A stretch of DNA of 64,000 nt from an uncultured Clostridia bacterium (lineage in GTDB: Bacteria > Bacillota > Clostridia > Christensenellales > UBA1242): positions 124,001-188,000 of the forward strand of contig CANSRZ010000001.1 in the NCBI GenBank assembly GCA_947649575.1, in the 5' to 3' direction. The translations under genes and the position numbers were made by a program. The number at the start of each line of letters is the position of its first letter. Positions within the stretch are counted from its first letter, which is position 1. Shown in pieces: positions 41,750 to 50,105 of the stretch. The notes beneath the pieces were generated by a model. The model was given only the letters and a program-made list of their open reading frames with translations, had not been told where the DNA came from and ran no database searches.

Positions 41750-42688
41750 TTAATCTTTTTTATCGTCCTTGTCAAGGGTTTTTTCTGTCGTATTTGTGTC
41801 ATTTTCTGTCGAAATTTCGTCAATCTTCATTTGCTTTGTTCTAGGCTTTCTTTTAGGCTTAACTTCTTCCTCAACAGAAGCGACCTGTTCAACAACCTCT
41901 TGTGTTTGAAGATTTGCCTCTGCTTGCATAGCAAGTTCAGCTTTTTCACGTTTAAATTCACGCATTCTCTTTTCGCTTTCACTTGGAGAATAGAGAATAA
42001 TTGTTCTATCATCTTTAAAATTAATCACACCGTCCATATTAGCGCTGATAAATGCACTGCCAAGCATTTCATTTACAGAGCCTTTATTTAATGTTGAAAT
42101 CTCGCTCGAATCGGCAAAAAGTCCAATACTGCCGTTGTTCATAGTTCCAATCTTTGTGTCATTCAAAAGATATTCAATATGTCCGTCAAGCATGCTAACA
42201 AGATTTGCATTGTTAAATATTCCTGTGATTTCACCTTTAATCATAGTAACAAGTTTGGCTTTATCACGAACAAACATTATCTTGCCGTCAGTCATGGTTG
42301 CAAGTTCTGCCTTGTCATCAATAAAGCGGATAAAGCCACCGTTCATTGTGCCGATTGAGGCTTTATCACAAACATAATCAATTTTGCAATCGTTGATGGT
42401 AGTTATTTTTGCTTTATTGCAAACGCGTGAGATTGTTCCTGATTTAAAAAGCACAATCTTAGCCTTGCCACCAAGTTCAAGAATGGTTCCGTCCTCCACC
42501 ATTTGGATTTTGCTTTTGCCAGAAATTTCCTTAAAAGTTGTACTAAAACTTTCAAGCACAATAGCATTGCCTGTGAGTGTCACATTGAAGCAACGATTTA
42601 AAATATGAACTCCTGAAGAAAGTGTAAAATTGCCCTCCTCGTCATGAATAACAGGATCAATAACTTTTTCTTTTTTCTTACCAAACAT
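41750..42688 (-). CDS. Bactofilin-like beta-helix repeat protein
   Basis: The ATG at 42688 follows AGAGGTAGGGG and gives 312 residues. Residues about 80-220 hold at least eight repeats with a 17-residue period, each with a TMxxGxI core (TMNGGFI, TMTDGKI, TMIKGEI, SMLDGHI, TMNNGSI, TLNKGSV). A 17-18 residue turn is the rung size of the bactofilin right-handed beta-helix. The N-terminus is basic (MFGKKKEKV) and the last 80 residues are charged and disordered. A cytoskeletal or scaffold role is inferred. Confidence 0.55.
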   Translation of the reverse strand: MFGKKKEKVIDPVIHDEEGNFTLSSGVHILNRCFNVTLTGNAIVLESFSTTFKEISGKSKIQMVEDGTILELGGKAKIVLFKSGTISRVCNKAKITTINDCKIDYVCDKASIGTMNGGFIRFIDDKAELATMTDGKIMFVRDKAKLVTMIKGEITGIFNNANLVSMLDGHIEYLLNDTKIGTMNNGSIGLFADSSEISTLNKGSVNEMLGSAFISANMDGVINFKDDRTIILYSPSESEKRMREFKREKAELAMQAEANLQTQEVVEQVASVEEEVKPKRKPRTKQMKIDEISTENDTNTTEKTLDKDDKKD

Positions 42689-42843
42689 AACCCCTACCTC
42701 TCTTTTAGTATATTCCGCTATACTGCGAGTATAACACATTAAAAACTGTTTATGCAAACAAATTTGATAAAGTTTTTAAAAATTATTATATTTTTGCAAA
42801 AAGTTAAAAAACAACAAATTTCTCAAACAAATTCTTTTAATTT

Positions 42844-42874
42844 AGTTGACAAGTCAACTTTAAATGCATATAAT
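42844..42874 (+). promoter_or_regulatory. Promoter and operator of the marR-ABC operon
   Basis: TTGACA (42846-42851), 17 bp and TATAAT (42869-42874). The palindrome AGTTGAC-AA-GTCAACT (42844-42859) covers the -35 box, a typical place for MarR autorepression. Confidence 0.8.
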
Positions 42875-42903
42875 TTATCTTGTTACAATTATTGGAGGAA
42901 GAA

Positions 42904-43350
42904 ATGGAAAATAATCTTGGCTTTCCAGAAAAGTTTCAGCTTTTGCATAAATCTTTGCAATTATATTTTAATAAAGAACTGAAAGACAGCGAAATTTCAG
43001 GCGGGAGCGTTTTTTATTTTCTTCTTTTAAATAAAGAAAATATGACGCAAGCAGAGCTGACTAAACATTCTCAAAGAGATAAAGCTCACACAAATCGTGT
43101 TATCACTCACCTGATTAACAAAGGCTATGTGAGTTATGTTGAAAATGAAAGTGTCAAAAACAAAAAACTTTCGTTGACAGAAAAAGGCTCAACTTTTGCA
43201 AAAAACTGTAAGCAGTTGTTTAAGGATTATATTTGCAAACTGACTTCTGGCATAGATAAAAAAGACCTTGAAGCAACTTCAAAAGTTTTGGAACAATTGG
43301 CAAATAATGCTAAAAAAATGATTGGAAAATCGGAGGATATTTATGTTTAA
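42904..43350 (+). CDS. MarR-family transcriptional regulator
   Basis: The ATG at 42904 follows TTGGAGG and gives 148 residues. The winged helix is seen in NMTQAELTKHSQRDKAHTNR (about 51-70) and the wing in VSYVENESVKNKKLSLTEKG (about 80-99). It overlaps the first ABC gene by 8 bp and is the first gene of the operon. It probably represses the operon through the palindrome over the -35 box and releases on binding a drug-like ligand. Confidence 0.9.
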   Translation: MENNLGFPEKFQLLHKSLQLYFNKELKDSEISGGSVFYFLLLNKENMTQAELTKHSQRDKAHTNRVITHLINKGYVSYVENESVKNKKLSLTEKGSTFAKNCKQLFKDYICKLTSGIDKKDLEATSKVLEQLANNAKKMIGKSEDIYV

Positions 43351-45091
43351 ACTTTTAAAATATTTAAAATGGCAAGAATGGCTTCTTGTAATCCTAACAT
43401 TGGGCATATTGGGCGCTCATGCATATTGCAATCTGCTTTTGCCTGAATACACTGGGCAAATTTTGGGCTATCTTGGTCAGGCAGATTTCACAACTCATTG
43501 GAATGATATCCTTTGGACTGCGCTTATGATGCTTATCACTATTGTTGGAATTATAATTTGCATCATAACAGTCGGCTTTTTATCAGCCTATTTGACAACA
43601 AATCTTTTAGCAAGAGTAAGAGGCAAGCTTTTCAAAAATATAAGCAACTTTTCTATGGCAGAGATAAATAAATTTTCAATTGCAAGTTTGGTCACTCGTT
43701 CAACTAATGATATCTCACAAGTTCAGCAAGTTTACTCGCTTATCTTGGGCATTGGAATAACTGCCCCACTAACCGCAATCATTGCAATTTTCAAGGTTGT
43801 TAACATTTCAGCAAAATTGTCAATTGTGAATGTAGTATCAATTGTCTTATTGCTTTCAGCAGTAACTTTAATATTTGCTCTTGTTATTCCAAAATTTAAA
43901 ACAATTCAGAAAAACACAGACAAAATCAACTTGTTAACTCGCGAAAACTTAACAGGTTTAAGAGTTGTTCGTGCTTATTCTGCTGAGCAAGCACAGGAGG
44001 CTAAATTTGAAGTTACAAACAAGTACGCAACTAAGGTTGACATATTTGTAAACAGAGTTTTTGCTTTGATTGACCCATTTATTTCAATCATAATGCAAGG
44101 AACATCTCTCGCAATCGTTTGGGTAGCATATTATCTTATGGGTGGCAACGGCGAAATCATTGCACTTATAGGCGAATTTTCTCAATATTCAATGCAAATC
44201 ATTATGGGCTTTATGACGATTTCTATCTTGTTTATGATGATTCCTCGCGGAATGGTGTCTGCAAACAGAATTAATGAAGTTTTAAAAGAAAAATCATCAA
44301 TAATTGACGGAAATTATGCTGGCGAAGAAGAAAATCCTGAAAACAAAAAAGGCTCTGTTGTGTTTGAAAATGTTTGCTTTAAATATCCAGGCGCGCACGA
44401 ATATGTTTTGGAAGATATCAGTTTTGAAGCAAAGCCTGGTCAAACGGTTGCATTTATTGGCTCAACAGGAAGCGGAAAGTCCACGCTTATAAATCTTATT
44501 CCCCGCTTCTATGACTGCTCTGAGGGCAAAGTTCTTGTGGACGGCGTTGATGTTAAGGAATATAAATTATCACATCTTCATGATAAACTGGGCTATGTTC
44601 CGCAAAAAGGCGTTCTTTTCAGTGGAAGCGTTGAAAGCAACATCAAATATGGCGCAGAGAATGCAACTGCCGAGGAAGTTGAAAAAGCTATTGAAACAAG
44701 CGAAAGCGGCTTTGTTAACAAGCTTGATGACGGCTTAGAGCATTATATTTCTCAAGGCGGAAAGAATGTTTCAGGTGGTCAAAAACAACGTCTTTCAATT
44801 GCAAGAGCAATTGTTAAAAAGCCAGAAATTTTTATCTTTGATGACAGTTTTTCTGCGCTTGACTATAAAACTGATAAATCGCTTAGACGAAAACTTAAAA
44901 AATATATGGGCAATGCCACTTGCCTTATCGTTGCGCAAAGAATTGGAACAATCATAAATGCTGACAAAATTATTGTGCTTGACGAGGGCAAAATTGTTGG
45001 CGTTGGCAAACATAAAGACTTGCTCAAAAACTGCCAAGTGTATAAAGAAATTGCCCTTTCACAATTATCAGAGGAGGAACTTGCAAAATGA
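43343..45091 (+). CDS. ABC exporter half-transporter, non-canonical ATPase subunit
   Basis: The ATG at 43343 follows GGAGG and gives 582 residues. Six membrane helices (1-305) precede an ABC ATPase domain with Walker A IGSTGSGKSTLINL (about 375-388) and signature VSGGQKQRLSIARA. The Walker B end is IFIFDDSFSALD, with Asp where the catalytic Glu should be. This is the pattern of the degenerate partner in heterodimeric exporters such as BmrC or TM287. It overlaps the next gene by 4 bp (ATGA), which suggests the two make a heterodimer. Confidence 0.9.
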   Translation: MFKLLKYLKWQEWLLVILTLGILGAHAYCNLLLPEYTGQILGYLGQADFTTHWNDILWTALMMLITIVGIIICIITVGFLSAYLTTNLLARVRGKLFKNISNFSMAEINKFSIASLVTRSTNDISQVQQVYSLILGIGITAPLTAIIAIFKVVNISAKLSIVNVVSIVLLLSAVTLIFALVIPKFKTIQKNTDKINLLTRENLTGLRVVRAYSAEQAQEAKFEVTNKYATKVDIFVNRVFALIDPFISIIMQGTSLAIVWVAYYLMGGNGEIIALIGEFSQYSMQIIMGFMTISILFMMIPRGMVSANRINEVLKEKSSIIDGNYAGEEENPENKKGSVVFENVCFKYPGAHEYVLEDISFEAKPGQTVAFIGSTGSGKSTLINLIPRFYDCSEGKVLVDGVDVKEYKLSHLHDKLGYVPQKGVLFSGSVESNIKYGAENATAEEVEKAIETSESGFVNKLDDGLEHYISQGGKNVSGGQKQRLSIARAIVKKPEIFIFDDSFSALDYKTDKSLRRKLKKYMGNATCLIVAQRIGTIINADKIIVLDEGKIVGVGKHKDLLKNCQVYKEIALSQLSEEELAK

Positions 45092-46944
45092 GTAAACAAT
45101 TGAATAATTTACAAGCTTCCCCTGCTGATGTGGAAGTTGTTACACAAAAAGAAAGCAAGAAAAAAAGAAAACTTAAAAATCAAAACAATAATAACAAAGC
45201 AAAAGATTTTAAAGGTTCGATTTTAAAATCAATCGGCATGCTTAAACCTTTTAAATGGATTGTTATTATTGCATTAATCTTTGCCGTTATTGGAACTGTT
45301 TTATCAATGCTTGGCCCTAATATTTTAAACAGAATGATGAAAGCCGTTGCACTTGACGACTCAAACAAAGTGTTCACTTTGGGGCTTGTGCTTGTGGCAA
45401 TGTATTTAACAGGGTCAATTTTGTCATATTTTCAGAGTTTTATGACTGGCACAGTTGCAGCAAAAGTATCAAAAAATTTAAGAACTCAGATTTCACAAAA
45501 AATTAACAAAATGCCACTAAACTACTTTGACAGAAACAGTTATGGCGATGTTATGTCACGCCTCACAAACGACGTCGACACAGTTGGCAGAACTCTTGAT
45601 AACACTCTTGCAAATCTTATCACTTCAATCACAATGATTATTGCAATCCCTGTGATTATGTTCACAATAAGCTGGCAGTTGACGCTCGTCGCTCTTTGCG
45701 AAATCCCTGTCGCTTTCCTTGTTGTTTCGCTTATAGTTAAATTCAATCAAAAATATTTTGTTAAACAGCAAAAAAGTCTTGGCGAAATGAATGGACATAT
45801 TGAAGAGATTTATTCAGCGCATAATGTTGTAAAAGCATTTAATGGTGAGCAAAAGTCTTATCAACAATTTGAAGTTATAAACAAAGAACTTAAAAAATCA
45901 GGCATGAAAGCTCAGTTTTATTCAGGGCTCATGATGCCAGTCATCAACTTTGTTGGCAACCTTGTTTATATTGGCATATGTCTTATGGGTGCATATCTGG
46001 CAATAAAAAACAATGATTATCTGTTTGCAACATCAATTATCACTTTTATGACATATATAAAATTGTTTAACCAACCGCTTGGGCAATTAGGCTCAATTTC
46101 AGGAACGCTTCAACAAACTGCCGCTGCTGCTGAACGAGTTTTTGAATTTTTGGAAGAGGAAGAACAAGAGAATGAAGACCACAAAACTAAAACAATAGAA
46201 AATGTTAAAGGACTTGTTGAATTTAGCCATGTAGACTTTGGCTACACCCCTGAAAAGCAGATAATTCACGACTTTTCGTTCAAGGCAAAGCCTGGGCAGA
46301 AAATTGCAATTGTAGGGCCGACAGGTGCAGGCAAAACAACACTTGTAAACTTGCTCATGCGTTTCTATGAAGTTAATGACGGCGAAATCAAAATAGACGG
46401 CATATCAACAAAAGATATGAACAGAAGTTATGTTCGCTCATTGTTTGGCATGGTCTTGCAAGACACTTGGCTGTTTGAGGGAACTATCAAAGAGAACATT
46501 GCCTATGGCAATCCAAAAGCGACCGATCATGAAATTATTGAAGCATGCAAAATGGCAAATGTTCACCACTTTATCAAAACTCAGCCAAATGGCTATGACA
46601 TGGTCTTAAATGAGGATTGTTCAATCTCAGCAGGTCAAAAACAGCTTCTTACAATTGCTCGTGCAATGGTTCAAAATGCGCCAATGCTGATTTTGGACGA
46701 GGCTACAAGCTCGGTTGACACAAGAACAGAAGTGCTTATTCAAACAGCAATGGATAGGCTGACAAAAGGCAGAACAAGTTTTGTGATTGCTCACCGCCTT
46801 TCAACAATCAAAAACGCAGACAAAATTATCGTTATGAAAGACGGCTCAATCGTTGAAGTTGGCACTCACAAAGAACTGCTTGAAAAGAAAGGCTTTTATG
46901 CTGATCTATATTACAGTCAGTTTGAAAACGGTGAAGATTTTTAA
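45088..46944 (+). CDS. ABC exporter half-transporter, canonical ATPase subunit
   Basis: A 618-residue protein. A 45-residue Lys-rich N-terminal extension precedes six membrane helices (about 48-345) and an ATPase domain with Walker A VGPTGAGKTTLVNL and Walker B MLILDEATSSVD, with the catalytic Glu present. Its signature reads CSISAGQKQ instead of LSGGQ. Together with the Asp in its partner, this gives one canonical and one degenerate ATP site, as in BmrC/BmrD. The pair probably exports drugs, lipids or peptides. Confidence 0.9.
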   Translation: MSKQLNNLQASPADVEVVTQKESKKKRKLKNQNNNNKAKDFKGSILKSIGMLKPFKWIVIIALIFAVIGTVLSMLGPNILNRMMKAVALDDSNKVFTLGLVLVAMYLTGSILSYFQSFMTGTVAAKVSKNLRTQISQKINKMPLNYFDRNSYGDVMSRLTNDVDTVGRTLDNTLANLITSITMIIAIPVIMFTISWQLTLVALCEIPVAFLVVSLIVKFNQKYFVKQQKSLGEMNGHIEEIYSAHNVVKAFNGEQKSYQQFEVINKELKKSGMKAQFYSGLMMPVINFVGNLVYIGICLMGAYLAIKNNDYLFATSIITFMTYIKLFNQPLGQLGSISGTLQQTAAAAERVFEFLEEEEQENEDHKTKTIENVKGLVEFSHVDFGYTPEKQIIHDFSFKAKPGQKIAIVGPTGAGKTTLVNLLMRFYEVNDGEIKIDGISTKDMNRSYVRSLFGMVLQDTWLFEGTIKENIAYGNPKATDHEIIEACKMANVHHFIKTQPNGYDMVLNEDCSISAGQKQLLTIARAMVQNAPMLILDEATSSVDTRTEVLIQTAMDRLTKGRTSFVIAHRLSTIKNADKIIVMKDGSIVEVGTHKELLEKKGFYADLYYSQFENGEDF

Positions 46945-46955
46945 AGGAGGATTTT

Positions 46956-49142
46956 ATGAAAAAAGCAGAAAATACAGAAGATATTAAGTTGCAACTTAAT
47001 AATGTTAACAAGTTTTATCAACTTGGCAACAAAAACACTTTTCACGCTTTACACGACATAAATGTAACATTCAGAAAAGGCGAACTTGTTTCGATAATTG
47101 GCGAAAGCGGAAGCGGAAAATCAACGCTTATGAACTTGATTGGCGGACTGGACTCTGACTTTGAGGGAGATATTATTGCCGACGGTCAAAATCTGCGAAA
47201 CTTGAAAGATAAAGACCTTGATAAATATAGAAAAAACAAAGTTGGCTTTGTATTTCAATCTTTCAATCTTATTCCTCACCTGACTATCTTAGACAATGTG
47301 ACCATTGCCTTAACTTTGTCTAACGAAAGCCCAAGTGTTAAACAAGAAAAAGCGGAAAAACTGCTAACTCGCTTAGGACTTAAAGAACAAATGAAGAAAA
47401 AGCCAAATCAGCTTTCGGGCGGTCAAAAACAAAGAGTTGCCATTGCAAGAGCTTTGATTAATGAGCCAGAAATAATCTTGGCTGACGAGCCAACTGGCGC
47501 TTTGGATAGCGGAACAACTTTGCAAATTCTTGAAATTTTAAAAGAAATTGCAGATGAGGGGAAACTTGTGATTATGGTTACTCACTCAGAAAAAGTTGCA
47601 AGCATTTCATCAAGAATTGTTGAAATTTCAGACGGCAAAATTGTTCGTGATGAATATAACAAAGATTATAAAAAAGCAGAAGAAAATCTGTTTGTTGACT
47701 CCTCCCCCGCTGAGCAAATTGAAGAAGAAAATCAAGTGGATGACAAAAAGAAAAAACGCAAAACTCCATTCAAATCTACAAAACAAAATCTGTCATTGCG
47801 CTCAGCTTTAAGGCTTTCTTTTCACAACATGTGGGCAAGCAAAACAAAAAATTTGCTTATGGCTTTTGGTGTTTCAATCTCGATTTTGGCAATGATTATT
47901 ATGTTGTCTTTTGGCTCTGGTCTTACTGACTACATATCAAATCTTGCGGATAGCTATAACAACCCTTACTATGTTTCAATCACAAAAAAGGTTGAGCGTG
48001 ATGAAAGCGGCAATATCACAGAAACTGCTTCGCCTTTAAAAGCTTTGTCTTTTAAAGATAACGAAATTGACATGCTGGTAAACAATATCAATGCGCAACT
48101 TGAAGACAAAAATTATACTTTCAGAGTTGATAAGGATGAAAACTTATTCTATGGATTTAATATGCTTGCTTTTCAATCGGCATCGTTCTCTTTTCCTGTT
48201 GATGAGAATGGCAAATATGACCCGCTTGGCGACACAACAGTAACAAAAGATATCTATTATATCTACACAACTCCACCTTATTATGATGAAAACAATATGG
48301 TTGCTGGCCAAATCAGCGGAATGAATGAGATTATGTTATCCAAGGCCGTTGTTGAAATGATGGGCTTTGAAAGCGCAGAAGAACTTGTGGAAAGCAATGC
48401 CAGAGTGTCGGTTGACTTAAAAGCATTAGGGCTCAAAACAGACTCAATTATCTCTCCAAGCCTTGGTCTTGCTGGCAATCCTACAATTTCAGGTATTATT
48501 GACGTAACCAATTTGTTTGAGGGCTACCCTGTTATGTATGTGGACTACAACTATCTTTCAGCGCTTGTGCAATACACAAATGTGCTTGGCAACAAAATAG
48601 ACTTTGCTCCATATTCATTGTACATCAAAACCGACGCTCCAAAAACAACAGATTTTATTACAAACTATCTCAATTCTTTAAATGACTATTCTGGCTCTGT
48701 TGAACAACAGTTCGCAGGAATGTTTAAAGAAATGTTATCAACTTTCTCAATTGCACTTGCAGTTATTGCAGGAATTTCACTCTTAGTTGCCGCAATTATG
48801 ATTTTGGTTGTGCTTTATATGAGCGTGACCGAAAGAACTCGCGAAATCGGTGTACTCAAATCGATTGGCGCAAGACGCAAAGATATAAAACGCATATTCA
48901 CCTCAGAGAGTTTCCTGATTGGCTTATTAAGCGGAATTGTAGGCATAATCATGTCGCTTGTTGTTTCAGGTATATTAATAATTGTATTCAAAGCAACTTT
49001 AGGCCTTGCTCCAATAAGTTTCCGTTGGTGGTACTTTGTTGGCGCTCTTGGAATTTCAATATTGATAAGCGTTCTTTCAGGACTCTACCCTGCCTCGAAA
49101 GCTGCCAAACTTGATCCAGTTGAAAGCCTGCGTCACGAATAG
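46956..49142 (+). CDS. MacB-type ABC transporter, ATPase fused to FtsX-like permease
   Basis: A 728-residue protein with AAAGGAGG before ATG. The N-terminal ATPase (about 8-235) has GESGSGKSTLMNL, LSGGQKQRVAIARAL and ILADEPTGALD. A charged linker (about 236-290) leads to a membrane helix at about 297-320, a large outer domain (325-590) and three C-terminal helices (about 595-720) with SVTERTREIGVLKSIGARRK, the FtsX/MacB signature. This type VII ABC system handles peptides or lipoproteins. It ends the operon. Confidence 0.92.
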   Translation: MKKAENTEDIKLQLNNVNKFYQLGNKNTFHALHDINVTFRKGELVSIIGESGSGKSTLMNLIGGLDSDFEGDIIADGQNLRNLKDKDLDKYRKNKVGFVFQSFNLIPHLTILDNVTIALTLSNESPSVKQEKAEKLLTRLGLKEQMKKKPNQLSGGQKQRVAIARALINEPEIILADEPTGALDSGTTLQILEILKEIADEGKLVIMVTHSEKVASISSRIVEISDGKIVRDEYNKDYKKAEENLFVDSSPAEQIEEENQVDDKKKKRKTPFKSTKQNLSLRSALRLSFHNMWASKTKNLLMAFGVSISILAMIIMLSFGSGLTDYISNLADSYNNPYYVSITKKVERDESGNITETASPLKALSFKDNEIDMLVNNINAQLEDKNYTFRVDKDENLFYGFNMLAFQSASFSFPVDENGKYDPLGDTTVTKDIYYIYTTPPYYDENNMVAGQISGMNEIMLSKAVVEMMGFESAEELVESNARVSVDLKALGLKTDSIISPSLGLAGNPTISGIIDVTNLFEGYPVMYVDYNYLSALVQYTNVLGNKIDFAPYSLYIKTDAPKTTDFITNYLNSLNDYSGSVEQQFAGMFKEMLSTFSIALAVIAGISLLVAAIMILVVLYMSVTERTREIGVLKSIGARRKDIKRIFTSESFLIGLLSGIVGIIMSLVVSGILIIVFKATLGLAPISFRWWYFVGALGISILISVLSGLYPASKAAKLDPVESLRHE

Positions 49143-49320
49143 CAAGCCTAATGCTGGGCGACTATCAGCAAGCAAATAAAAAAACTAATTTTATCCGTTC
49201 TTAACAAGCCTAATGCTTGGCGACTGTTTTATGACTTTTTTGTACTTATACTTTATCCAATTCTTAACAAATTGAAAGTTCATTGGCACATCAGACCAAG
49301 CGCTGAGCAATTGTTTAAAA
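49139..49320. repeat. 180-bp dispersed repeat, copy 2
   Basis: Units start near 49139, 49205 and 49268, with cores AGCCTAATGCTGGGCGACT and AGCCTAATGCTTGGCGACT. The order matches 8880-9055. It begins at the stop codon of the MacB-type gene. Confidence 0.75.
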
Positions 49321-49324
49321 CAAT

Positions 49325-49356
49325 AAAAAATCCACGGCTAACCACGTGGATTTTTT
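49325..49356. terminator. Bidirectional terminator
   Basis: AAAAAATCCACG (49325-49336) pairs with CGTGGATTTTTT (49345-49356). It serves the ABC operon and the convergent OB-fold gene. Confidence 0.85.
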
Positions 49357-50020
49357 ATTTATACTCAATATTCTCAATTTTGTTTACGCGGAATTCTCGC
49401 GTTTCTATGTTTTGACCACTTTCATCTTGATATACCCTACTTGCCATTCTGCCCAAAACCTCAATTCGGTCGCCAGGGATCATCTCCCTTATGTACTCAG
49501 AATACTCGTTCTTACAGACACAAGGAATATAGTCCTCATGCTCTGGAGTATCAACAGCCATACAAAAATAATATATATTCGAAGCCGGCAATGCTCTTGG
49601 CAATGGAGGCTTGCAAATAGTTCCTCTAACATGAACGCTGTTATTGTGAGTTTGATCATAATTTCCAGGATTTGGATCAATATGTTCAAGAGCTATGTAT
49701 TGAAATAAACATCCCTCATCCTCAGCGTGTTGTTCATGGATTTCTGTTCTGTAAGATCCGAATAAAACAAGCTCTTTATCCAAGTTTGGTCTTAAATTTG
49801 CTTTATAAATCTCTTCAGAAAAAATAATTGGAAGCCTGTCCTCAAACCCAGATAAACGCTTAACCAAAAACATAGCTTGTCGCCTTGCCTGTCCATTCAA
49901 AGGCAGAATTTTGCGTACGCTTTCAGGTTGAACACGCCCAATTACAAAAACATCATTTATGTCAAAAGTATTTTTATTACAAAATTTAAGTTCACTTTGC
50001 AAACAAAATGGAATATTCAT
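49355..50020 (-). CDS. Tandem OB-fold, single-strand-binding-like protein
   Basis: A 221-residue protein. The C-terminal half (about 127-221) looks like an SSB/PriB OB fold: HVRGTICKPPLPRA, then IYYFCMAVDTPEHED, IPCVCKNE, PGDRIEVLGRMASRVYQDES and REFRVNKIENIEY. The N-terminal half (about 20-115) repeats the same strand order (VFVIGRVQPESVRKI ... LVLFGSYRTEIHEQH). A duplicated OB fold without the acidic SSB tail is unusual. Nucleic-acid binding is inferred. Confidence 0.55.
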   Translation of the reverse strand: MNIPFCLQSELKFCNKNTFDINDVFVIGRVQPESVRKILPLNGQARRQAMFLVKRLSGFEDRLPIIFSEEIYKANLRPNLDKELVLFGSYRTEIHEQHAEDEGCLFQYIALEHIDPNPGNYDQTHNNSVHVRGTICKPPLPRALPASNIYYFCMAVDTPEHEDYIPCVCKNEYSEYIREMIPGDRIEVLGRMASRVYQDESGQNIETREFRVNKIENIEYK

Positions 50021-50075
50021 AACTCACCTCTCTGGCATCATTATAACACACAAAACAAGCGATTTCAAGAGGTAA

Positions 50076-50105
50076 AATTAAAAAAGTGAGCCAAAACTCA
50101 CTTTT
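50076..50105 (-). terminator. Terminator of the surface protein gene
   Basis: AAAAGTGAG (50082-50090) and CTCACTTTT (50097-50105), followed on the minus strand by a T tract. Confidence 0.8.
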
